Source: Sphingomonas psychrolutea (GTDB lineage Bacteria; Pseudomonadota; Alphaproteobacteria; Sphingomonadales; Sphingomonadaceae). From it: DNA of 64,000 bases. The position numbers and the translations under genes are program-made. Under the pieces are notes generated by a model. It was given only the letters and a program-made list of their open reading frames with translations, did no database searches and was not told the origin of the DNA. The stretch is from assembly GCF_014636175.1 (NCBI RefSeq), contig NZ_BMDW01000001.1:248001-312000 (forward strand), in the 5' to 3' direction. This document shows positions 34,876-42,197 of the stretch, in pieces (the first letter of the stretch is position 1; the number at the start of each line of letters is the position of its first letter).

Positions 34876-35705
34876 TGCGCAAACACCTCCAACGCCGAGA
34901 ACATCGTGGGGGCGTTCGGATCCCAGCTGTGGCGCGGGCCGATCGTCATGCCGCCGTCGACCACGATATGCGTTCCGGTGACGAAGCTCGCATCCGCGCT
35001 CGCCAGATAGGCAACCGCGGCGGCGATATCGTCGGGCGCGCCGGCGCGTTGCAGCGGCTGCGCTTGCGCCGCGACCTGGCCGATCATGCCATTGGCGGCA
35101 TCGCGCTTGTCGCCCGAAATCCCGAGCGCCGAAGTGAAGATGTTGGTGGTGATGAAGCCCGGGCACACCGCATTGACGCGGATATTGTGCTGCGACAAAT
35201 CGGCCGCCGCCATCGTGGTGAGGTGCAGGACACCCGCCTTGGCGACCGAATAGGCGGTCGGCGCGGCGCCGGTTTGGAGCGCAGCGATCGAGGCGGTGTT
35301 GATGATCGCCCCGCCTTTCCCGCGTGCGATCATCAGTGGCGCGGCATAGCGGATGCCCATCGCGACCGAGCGCAGCAGCAGGTTTTGTGTGCGGTCCCAA
35401 TCCTCGGCGCTGATCGCGTCGATTTTCTCGCGCGCGCCGCCGGCGCCGGCATTGTTGAACACCACGTCGATCCCGCCCGCCGCATCGACCGCCTGCATCA
35501 ACGCGGCGATGTCGGCGACCTGCATCACATCGGTGCGCACGAAGTGGATGCGGCCATTCGAGGCATCGGCAAGCGCCTGCCCGTTTGGAACATCAATGTC
35601 GCCAATCCAAACTTCGGCGCCTTCATGCTCCAATCGCAACGCGGTCGCGCGCCCAATACCCGATGCGCCGCCCGTGACGACGGCACGCTTGCCCGCAAAC
35701 CGCAT
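34872..35705 (-). CDS. Short-chain dehydrogenase/reductase
   Basis: 277 residues from ATG 35705 with aggag 7 nt upstream. Classical SDR: cofactor motif 'VVTGGASGIGRATALRL' near the N-terminus, an acidic 'IGDIDV' suggesting NAD preference, 'VVFNNAGAGG', catalytic Ser-Tyr-Lys in 'INTASIAALQTGAAPTAYSVAKAG' and 'VVDGGMTIG' near the end. The oxidised alcohol is unknown. It precedes the GPH-type transporter (ATGA overlap) and is divergent from the acyl-CoA dehydrogenase. Confidence 0.9.
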   Translation of the reverse strand: MRFAGKRAVVTGGASGIGRATALRLEHEGAEVWIGDIDVPNGQALADASNGRIHFVRTDVMQVADIAALMQAVDAAGGIDVVFNNAGAGGAREKIDAISAEDWDRTQNLLLRSVAMGIRYAAPLMIARGKGGAIINTASIAALQTGAAPTAYSVAKAGVLHLTTMAAADLSQHNIRVNAVCPGFITTNIFTSALGISGDKRDAANGMIGQVAAQAQPLQRAGAPDDIAAAVAYLASADASFVTGTHIVVDGGMTIGPRHSWDPNAPTMFSALEVFAQ

Positions 35706-35853
35706 GATACTCTCCTGATACTTTTTTGGCACCTTAGTACGGCAGAACGCGCGGTCAATGCGAGGGATGGGAGCATTTTTGGAATTTCGGGTTTGCGAGC
35801 GCAGCACAGATCGGGCATCGCAGCGCAAGACCCGATTGGACGGATTTATACGC

Positions 35854-36999
35854 ATGGCCCTAGACCCGGAAACTTTCGACGCACTGATCGACACCGTGCG
35901 CCGCTTCGTCACCGAACGCCTCCGCCCGCTCGAAGGCGCGGTCGAGGAAGCCGATGCGATTCCCGCCGATGTGGTGCAGGAGATGCGCGAGCTCGGGCTG
36001 TTCGGGCTGTCGATCGCCGAGGAATATGGCGGGCTTGGCCTGACCATGCTCGAGGAAGCCAAGGTCGCGATCGAACTCGGGCGGACAACGCCAGCGTTCC
36101 GTTCGACCTTCGGCACCAACGTCGGGATCGGCTCGCAGGGGCTCGTCATGGCGGGCAACGATGCGCAGAAGGCCGCGTGGCTGCCGAAGATCGCGAGCGG
36201 CGAGATCATCACCAGCTTTGCGCTCACCGAGCCTGACGTCGGATCGGATTCGGGTGCGGTGAAGACGCGCGCGGTGTTCGACGGGCAATCGTACCGACTG
36301 AGCGGCACCAAGCGCTACATCACCAATGCCGACAAGGCCGATCTTTTCACCGTGATGGCGCGGACCGGCGACGACCCCGGCGCGCGCGGCGTCTCCGCCT
36401 TCCTCGTGCCGCGCGATCTCGCCGGGGTCAGCATCGGCGAGCCCGAAAAGAAGATGGGGCAAAAGGGTGCCAAGGTCGCCGACGTCAATTTCGACGATGT
36501 CGTCGTGCCCGCCGAGAACCGGCTCGGCGCCGAGGGTGAAGGCTTCAAGATCGCGATGCGTGTGCTCGATCGCGGGCGGTTGCATATTTCAGCGGTGTGC
36601 GTCGGGGTGGCGGAACGACTGATCGCCGATTGCGTGGCCTACGCGACCGAGCGAAAGCAGTTCGGCAAACCGATCGCCGAGCATCAATTGATCCAGGCGA
36701 TGATCGCCGATTCGAAGACCGAATCGCTGGTCGCGCGCGCGCTCGTACTCGAAACCGCCGCCGCGAAGGATGCGGGCAAGGACGTCGTGATGGAATCGGC
36801 AGCGGCGAAATATTATGCGTCGGAAATGGTCGGCCGCGTGGCCGATCGCGCGGTGCAAATCTTCGGTGGCGCGGGCTATATCGCCGATTACGGGATCGAG
36901 CGGCTGTACCGCGATGTGCGGTTGTTCCGGATTTATGAAGGTACCAGCCAAATCCAGCAAATCATCATCGCGCGCGAGACGATCAAGCGCGGGGGATGA
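35854..36999 (+). CDS. Acyl-CoA dehydrogenase
   Basis: 381 residues from ATG 35854, usual length. FAD-dependent oxidation of acyl-CoA to enoyl-CoA. Seen: 'LGLFGLSIAEEYGGLGL', the FAD-binding 'SFALTEPDVGSDSGAVKTRA', 'GTKRYITNADKADLF', 'RKQFGKPIAEHQLIQAMIAD', 'QIFGGAGYIADYGIERLYRDVR' and the catalytic glutamate in 'RIYEGTSQIQQ' (about Glu362). Followed by a palindromic repeat and then an SDR, suggesting a fatty- or branched-acid degradation unit. Confidence 0.93.
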   Translation: MALDPETFDALIDTVRRFVTERLRPLEGAVEEADAIPADVVQEMRELGLFGLSIAEEYGGLGLTMLEEAKVAIELGRTTPAFRSTFGTNVGIGSQGLVMAGNDAQKAAWLPKIASGEIITSFALTEPDVGSDSGAVKTRAVFDGQSYRLSGTKRYITNADKADLFTVMARTGDDPGARGVSAFLVPRDLAGVSIGEPEKKMGQKGAKVADVNFDDVVVPAENRLGAEGEGFKIAMRVLDRGRLHISAVCVGVAERLIADCVAYATERKQFGKPIAEHQLIQAMIADSKTESLVARALVLETAAAKDAGKDVVMESAAAKYYASEMVGRVADRAVQIFGGAGYIADYGIERLYRDVRLFRIYEGTSQIQQIIIARETIKRGG

Positions 37000-37005
37000 G
37001 AGTTT

Positions 37006-37140
37006 CTCCCTCTCCCCGCTGGCAGGGAGAGGGACCTAAGCTCCCCTCCCGTTTACGGGAGGGGTTGGGGGAGGGGATGCAGCGTCCCAAACCCGATCAA
37101 CAGGCCCTCCCCCAGCCCCTCCCGCGAGCGGGAGGGGAGC
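37006..37140. repeat. Composite palindromic repeat between acyl-CoA dehydrogenase and SDR genes
   Basis: A first hairpin (tccctctcccc / gggagaggga, 37007-37034) is followed by a larger inverted repeat with ends gctcccctcccgtttacggg (37040 onward) and gcgggaggggagc (to 37140). It lies in a 163-bp gap. Confidence 0.85.
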
Positions 37141-37162
37141 AAAAAGAAGAAGGAGAGAATTT

Positions 37163-37951
37163 ATGGACACAACCACACTATTCCGTCTCGACGACCGCAT
37201 CGCTTTGGTCACCGGCGGCTCGCGCGGGATCGGGAAGATGATCGCGGCGGGCTTTATCGCGCAGGGCGCGACGGTCTATATCTCGGCGCGCAAGGCCGAC
37301 GCGTGCTTCGAAACCGCCAAGGAATTGGGCGAGAAGTGCATCGCGCTGCCGCAGGACGTGTCGACCGTCGCGGGCTGCAAGGCGCTCGCCGCGCAACTCG
37401 CCGAACATACCGACCGGCTCGACATCCTCGTCAACAATGCCGGCGCCGCCTGGGGCGAGCCGTTCGAGGATTTCCCGGAAAAGGGCTGGGACAAGGTGAT
37501 GGACCTCAACGTCAAGTCGCCCTTCTTTCTGACGCAAGCGCTCCACGCACCGCTCAAGGCCGCCGCAAGCGCGGGCCAGCCTGCCAAGGTGATCAACATC
37601 ACCTCGATCGACGGGCAGCGGCTCAACCCGTGGGAAACGTACAGCTATCAGGCGTCAAAGGCGGCGTTGATCTACCTGACCAAGCGCATGGCGGCGCGGC
37701 TGGTGACCGACCATATCAACGTCACCTCGATCGCGCCGGGCGCCTTTGCCAGCGAAATGAACAAGGCCGCGCGCGACCATGGCTCGGCGATCGCGCAGAG
37801 CATCCCGGCCAAGCGGATCGGCGTGGACGAGGATATGGCGGGTGCCGCGATCTATCTGGCGTCGCGGGCGGGGGATTATGTGATCGGCGATACGATCACG
37901 GTCGATGGCGGGCTGGTGCATGCCGCACTGGGGACGAGCATCGACGCCTGA
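37163..37951 (+). CDS. Short-chain dehydrogenase/reductase (3-oxoacyl-ACP reductase-like)
   Basis: 262 residues; ggagag upstream of ATG. Cofactor motif 'ALVTGGSRGIGKMIAAGFI', basic 'YISARKADAC' after it (NADP preference likely), 'ILVNNAGAAWGEPFEDFPEKG', catalytic 'INITSIDGQRL...YSYQASKAAL' and 'ITVDGGLVHAAL'. Similar proteins are annotated rhamnolipid-synthesis RhlG-like or FabG-like reductases. Probably linked with the acyl-CoA dehydrogenase upstream. Confidence 0.9.
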   Translation: MDTTTLFRLDDRIALVTGGSRGIGKMIAAGFIAQGATVYISARKADACFETAKELGEKCIALPQDVSTVAGCKALAAQLAEHTDRLDILVNNAGAAWGEPFEDFPEKGWDKVMDLNVKSPFFLTQALHAPLKAAASAGQPAKVINITSIDGQRLNPWETYSYQASKAALIYLTKRMAARLVTDHINVTSIAPGAFASEMNKAARDHGSAIAQSIPAKRIGVDEDMAGAAIYLASRAGDYVIGDTITVDGGLVHAALGTSIDA

Positions 37952-37959
37952 GCGGGTGA

Positions 37960-38098
37960 TCCTCCCCGGTACGGGGAGGAGGACCATGAGCATTCAGCGA
38001 ATGGTGGAGGGGGCGTGCCACGGGCACCGCTCCTGCGGAGGCCCCCCTCCACCACCCGCTGAAGAAGCGGGCGGTCCCCCTCCCCGTGCCGGGGAGGA
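37960..38098. repeat. Nested palindromic repeat, same family as 18513-18650
   Basis: About 139 bp with ends tcctccccggtacggggagg and its reverse, enclosing complementary blocks around ggtggaggggg / cccccctccacc and a 'gagcattcagcgaatggtgg' segment also present, inverted, in the hisH-hisA copy. It separates converging genes. Confidence 0.88.
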
Positions 38099-38099
38099 T

Positions 38100-38720
38100 T
38101 TAGGTTTCCTGCGGGTGATGCGGCTGGAGGATGAGCACGCCATCCTCGACGCGCCATGATTTCAGGCGCGACAGGAAATTCATCCCCAGCACGTTCATGT
38201 CGCCAAACGCGGGCGATACCACGACGGGCAGGTCGCGCGCGACGACGTTACCGATGCGCAGTTCCGGCGCGACCGCCACCTGCGCGGACACCGATCCGTT
38301 GGCGGTCTGCATCACCACCGGCATCAGGCTGGCGTTGGGCTCGATCCCGGCTTGCGCTGCGGTATCGGAAGAAATCGCGGTGACCGTCGCCCCGCTGTCG
38401 ACCAGCATCCGCCGCTCGACGTTGCCAAGCTTCACGCGCACCCAGAAATGCCCGTCGGACGCGATCGGCACGCGCATTTCCCTGCCGACCACCTGCTGCC
38501 CGCCAAGCGAGAAACGCTGCGCCATCCGCGCGAACGTCGGGTCGAACTGTGCGCGCTCCGCAACGAGCAAGGTGACGATCACGATCGCACTTGCCGTCAC
38601 CACGAAGGATAGCAGGCGACCAAACAGCGGGATGCGCCGCGCGAGGAGCATGATCGCAACGACCCCCGCAATCAGCAGATAGAGCGGGCCTTGGGGGCCG
38701 AGATCGGGGAGCAAGTCCAT
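38100..38720 (-). CDS. Membrane-anchored retropepsin-like aspartic protease (TIGR02281-type)
   Basis: 206 residues. Two N-terminal membrane helices ('LYLLIAGVVAIMLLARRI' and 'FVVTASAIVIVTLLVAE') are followed by a single-lobe clan AA domain with the catalytic 'RRMLVDSGATVTAISSD' and a later 'VLGMNFLSRLKSWRVEDG'. Single-lobe enzymes act as homodimers. The domain would sit in the periplasm. Its substrate is not known. It converges with the SDR across a palindrome. Confidence 0.9.
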   Translation of the reverse strand: MDLLPDLGPQGPLYLLIAGVVAIMLLARRIPLFGRLLSFVVTASAIVIVTLLVAERAQFDPTFARMAQRFSLGGQQVVGREMRVPIASDGHFWVRVKLGNVERRMLVDSGATVTAISSDTAAQAGIEPNASLMPVVMQTANGSVSAQVAVAPELRIGNVVARDLPVVVSPAFGDMNVLGMNFLSRLKSWRVEDGVLILQPHHPQET

Positions 38721-38764
38721 GTTTCAAATATAGGCGCGCCTGCACCTTTATGAAGGCTGACCGG

Positions 38765-40060
38765 CTATTCCATCGCCGCCAGCAACCGATCGACCGTCGT
38801 CGACGCAAATCCCGTGAAATTGTCCGCCACCCCATATGGCAGCAGGATATCGCGCCCGACCGCGAGTGCGCCGCAGCTATAGACGACGTTGGGGACATAG
38901 CCGTCACGCTCGGCCGGGCTCGGCATCAGGATCGGTTCGGGCGTGCGCGCCAGCAGTTTCGACGGATCGGCCTTGTCGAGCAGGCACGCGCCGACGCAGT
39001 AATTGCGCACCGTGCCAACGCCGTGCGTGAAGACCAGCCAGCCTTCGTCAACCTCGATCGGCGAGCCGCAATTGCCCATCTGCACAAACTCCCATGGGTA
39101 GCGCGGGGATACGATCTTACCGCCCCCCGCCCAGTGCAAAATGTCGTCGGAGCGGTGCAGCCAGATGCTTTCGCTATCCTGCCGCCCGAGCATGACGAAC
39201 TGCCCGCCGACGCGGCGCGGGAACAGCGCCATGCCCTTGGCCCCCGCCGCATCGCCCGTCAGCGCGCGCATTTCGAAGCTGTGGAAATCCTTGCCCGACA
39301 GCAATTCCGGCCGCGCATCGGCACCGCTGAACGCGGTGTAGGTGCCGTGATACATTGTCGAGCCGTCGTCATCGGTGAACAAAACGAGCCGCAGATCCTC
39401 GATTCCCTGGCGCTGGCTCGGCAACACCGGGAACAGCACCGTCTCCGAAATCTCGTGCGCCCCGCCGCAGTGCAGGTGGACGACCGCCCCGGCATCGACG
39501 CTCGACCCTTCGATGATCGGCGGGACCGCGACGACGCTCGGCGGATCAATCGTCAGCGTGGACCCCGGGGTCCAACTGCCAGTGCGAAACGCGACCGAGG
39601 AGACATGCCCCTCCCCGATCCCGCGCAGCGACAGCACGAAGCGCACGCCGCCGTCGGGTGCGTTTGCCTGGTCGGGCGCGAGCACCGCGCTCGGGTTGAA
39701 CAAAGCGGCGGCTTCGTACGAAAATTCCTCGCTGAAATAGGCGCCGATCAAGCACCTCTGGTCGTCTCGCGCGGTCGGCGGCGCGGGCAGAGCGGCGGCA
39801 ACCTCGTCATAACGCCGCAGCAGCATCGCATCGACATCGCGGTGCCGTGCATCAAGCGAGTCGACGATCCGCGCCTGCGCGACGGCCAGCGCGGCGTCGT
39901 CGAGCGACAGGATGCGATCGACGATCGCCTGGACGCGGCTATGCCCGGCGACGCGGAATTTCTCTGGGTATTCAAGCTCGAACGGGCGCACCACCGTGCG
40001 CGACGGGTCGGGCCGCAGGATGACATCGTAATGGTCGAGCACCGAAGTTGCGTCTGGCAT
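38765..40060 (-). CDS. Glycoside hydrolase family 130-like protein
   Basis: 431 residues, five-bladed beta-propeller type. GH130 members are mainly beta-mannoside phosphorylases. Recognisable stretches are 'ALFNPSAVLAPDQ', 'FVLSLRGIGEGHVSSVAFRTG', 'RLVLFTDDDGSTMYHGTYTAF', 'KGMALFPRRVGGQFVMLGRQD', 'WEFVQMGNCGSPIEVDEGWLVF' and 'LPYGVADNFTGFA'. An alpha-helical N-terminal region (to about residue 150) makes it longer than minimal members. Phosphorylase versus hydrolase cannot be decided here. Confidence 0.85.
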   Translation of the reverse strand: MPDATSVLDHYDVILRPDPSRTVVRPFELEYPEKFRVAGHSRVQAIVDRILSLDDAALAVAQARIVDSLDARHRDVDAMLLRRYDEVAAALPAPPTARDDQRCLIGAYFSEEFSYEAAALFNPSAVLAPDQANAPDGGVRFVLSLRGIGEGHVSSVAFRTGSWTPGSTLTIDPPSVVAVPPIIEGSSVDAGAVVHLHCGGAHEISETVLFPVLPSQRQGIEDLRLVLFTDDDGSTMYHGTYTAFSGADARPELLSGKDFHSFEMRALTGDAAGAKGMALFPRRVGGQFVMLGRQDSESIWLHRSDDILHWAGGGKIVSPRYPWEFVQMGNCGSPIEVDEGWLVFTHGVGTVRNYCVGACLLDKADPSKLLARTPEPILMPSPAERDGYVPNVVYSCGALAVGRDILLPYGVADNFTGFASTTVDRLLAAME

Positions 40061-40189
40061 CGTGGAATCACCCCCCGCATGACAAACATGCCTGCCGTGT
40101 CTGAACGAGCCATGCCGCCGAAAGGTTCGTCGGTTTGGTGCGCTGCCCTCGTATCGTACCGGCCTTGCGGCCCGCGTGCCCGGTGATCG

Positions 40190-40549
40190 CTAAGCCAGGC
40201 ACCCAAGCTCGGCGACGAGCACATCGAGTTCGAACGGCTTTTCCAGGACCACCGCAGCACCTGCCTCGATCGCCTCGCGCCGGATCATCGCATCGGTGTG
40301 GCCGGAGACGAGAATGATCTGCAACGACGCGCCGCGATCGCGCAAGCGGCGGGCCAGAGAAATCCCGTCCAGGTCCGGCATGCGGATGTCGGATATCAGA
40401 ATCCCGCCAGCAGCTTCGGACCATTGTTCCAGGAAGGCGGTGGCGGACCCGAAGCCGGTGACATTGTAGCCCAAGATTTCGAGGACATAGCATAAGGACT
40501 GGCGCGTCGGTTCATCATCATCGACGACATAAATCAAGGGATCGGACAT
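40190..40549 (-). CDS. Single-domain response regulator (receiver only)
   Basis: 119 residues, one CheY-like receiver of the FixJ type with no output domain. Acidic pocket 'YVVDDDEPTRQSL', phospho-acceptor Asp54 in 'ILISDIRMPDLDGISLA', Ser in 'IILVSGHTD' and Lys in 'VVLEKPFELD'. Its ATG shares one base with the stop of the kinase gene (TAATG on the minus strand), so the pair is translationally coupled and it is the probable partner of the ethylene-receptor-like kinase. Confidence 0.94.
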   Translation of the reverse strand: MSDPLIYVVDDDEPTRQSLCYVLEILGYNVTGFGSATAFLEQWSEAAGGILISDIRMPDLDGISLARRLRDRGASLQIILVSGHTDAMIRREAIEAGAAVVLEKPFELDVLVAELGCLA

Positions 40550-42129
40550 TATACGACGGCAGCCTGCGGCGTGAGCGGCAGGGAGAAGGAAAAGGTCGAG
40601 CCAATGTGCGGGTTGGTATCGCCCCGGATCGTGCCGCCATGCGATTCCACGATCGTTCGGGACAGAGACAGACCCACCCCCATCCCCTTGGTCCCCTTGG
40701 TGCTCTTAAAGGGTTCGAACAGAATGGCGCGGGTCGCCTCGGTAAAGCCGGATCCGGTATCCTCGACCGATATGCAAGCGCGCGACTGATCATCCCGGCC
40801 GGTGCGAATGGTGATCGTGTTGCTGCCCTGCGCCGGAGTCGATTCAATCGCATTGCGCACGAGATTGACGACGACCTGCTGAATTTCGATCTTGTCCATC
40901 ACTGCAGAGATGTCGCGCGATTCATGTTCGATCACAGTCTGGATATTTGCGTCGCCCGAACCGAGCAACGCAAGCCGGCACGCATCGTCCACCACATCCG
41001 CCACGCTTTCGGATCGCCGGATCTCGTCACCACCCGAAACGAACGCGCGCAAGCGGCGGATGATGTCGCCAGCGCGCATCGATTGTTCGCGCGCGAGTTC
41101 GACCGGCTTGAGCGCAGGATGGACAGGCGTGTCGCGCTGAAGCACGATCTTGACGCCCTCCAGATACATCGAGATCGCGCCGAGCGGTTGATTGAGTTCA
41201 TGCGCCAATGCGCTTGCCATATCGCCCATCGCCGACACGCGCGACGTCTGATTTAGCTGCGCCTCCATGCGCTTGCGGTCGGTAATATCGAGCGACATAC
41301 CAACGATGCCGCTTATGGCGCCCGACATATCGTGCAACGGTCGCTTGGTCGAAAGGAAGATACGACTCCCTCTGGTGGGATGATCCATGAGTTCCTCGAC
41401 CTCGTGCGCGTCGTCATTTTCCAAAACCAACCGATCGTTTTCCATAACCGCCGCAGCCTGGCGCTTGTCATCCTGAAACTCCAGATCGGTACGCCCCTGC
41501 ACCATCGCCCAAGGTTTCCCGATGACTTCGAGCGTGGTCTTATTGGCCATCGTCATCCTGCCTAACAGATCCTTAGCATAGATAAGTCCTGGAACAGTGT
41601 CGATTACCGCCTCGAGCAAGCTGTCGGCCTGCGCGAAGTTTTCCTCGGCCTGGTGCAATTCGACTTCGGTGGCGCGCACCCGCAGCGCGAGCTCGGCGCG
41701 GGCCGCGCTCAGTTCGGCCAACGTGAGGCGGTGTTGGTCGATCTCCTTTTGCAGCGTCTTCGGCGAGGGCAAGCGCAGGAGTTGCGGGACGATGGTCAGA
41801 ACCAGCCCCGCCGTCGCGACCGAGACCGCTGCCGTCGCCGCCTTCAGCCAACCTTCGGTGACATAGAACGGATACCACAATGTCAAGATACTGGCGACGT
41901 GCGTGAAGCCGCACAAGCCGATGAACGCCGCGAACAACAGCGCGGCCGAACGCTGCCCCGGTTCAAGATCAATCCGATGTCGGACGAAATGCGCAATCCC
42001 GAACGGGATGACGAAATATGCCGCCGCGATCAACGCGTCCGAGGCAATGTGCAGGAACATCAGCTCCGGCCGCCAAAGCAGGCACATACCGTGCGGCATA
42101 AATGTCTGCAATTGGTCGAACCAGCTCAT
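40549..42129 (-). CDS. Sensor histidine kinase with ETR1-like ethylene-binding domain
   Basis: 526 residues. Residues ~25-117 form three membrane helices that match the plant ethylene receptor: the key residues Asp31, Tyr38, Ile41, Pro42, Ile70, Cys73 and His77 align with ETR1 Asp25, Tyr32, Ile35, Pro36, Ile62, Cys65 and His69, the last Cys/His pair being the Cu(I) ligands. A coiled-coil-like linker (~130-168), a PAS domain (~170-285), a HisKA with His310 in 'ALAHELNQPLGAI', and an ATPase domain ('NLVRNAIESTPAQG', 'VEDTGSGFT', 'GMGVGLSLSRTIV') follow. The ethylene ligand is inferred by homology. Confidence 0.9.
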   Translation of the reverse strand: MSWFDQLQTFMPHGMCLLWRPELMFLHIASDALIAAAYFVIPFGIAHFVRHRIDLEPGQRSAALLFAAFIGLCGFTHVASILTLWYPFYVTEGWLKAATAAVSVATAGLVLTIVPQLLRLPSPKTLQKEIDQHRLTLAELSAARAELALRVRATEVELHQAEENFAQADSLLEAVIDTVPGLIYAKDLLGRMTMANKTTLEVIGKPWAMVQGRTDLEFQDDKRQAAAVMENDRLVLENDDAHEVEELMDHPTRGSRIFLSTKRPLHDMSGAISGIVGMSLDITDRKRMEAQLNQTSRVSAMGDMASALAHELNQPLGAISMYLEGVKIVLQRDTPVHPALKPVELAREQSMRAGDIIRRLRAFVSGGDEIRRSESVADVVDDACRLALLGSGDANIQTVIEHESRDISAVMDKIEIQQVVVNLVRNAIESTPAQGSNTITIRTGRDDQSRACISVEDTGSGFTEATRAILFEPFKSTKGTKGMGVGLSLSRTIVESHGGTIRGDTNPHIGSTFSFSLPLTPQAAVV

Positions 42130-42197
42130 TTCACGTTTACCTGACTACCGACCTGTCAATTGGCCGGTAAACGAGGAATCTTAATTTAAATCAAGAC

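Noticed and set aside
33604..35010. 468-residue plus-strand ORF opposite the MFS transporter
   Set aside because: Arg/Gln/Asp-rich antisense product of a membrane protein gene; no homology pattern.
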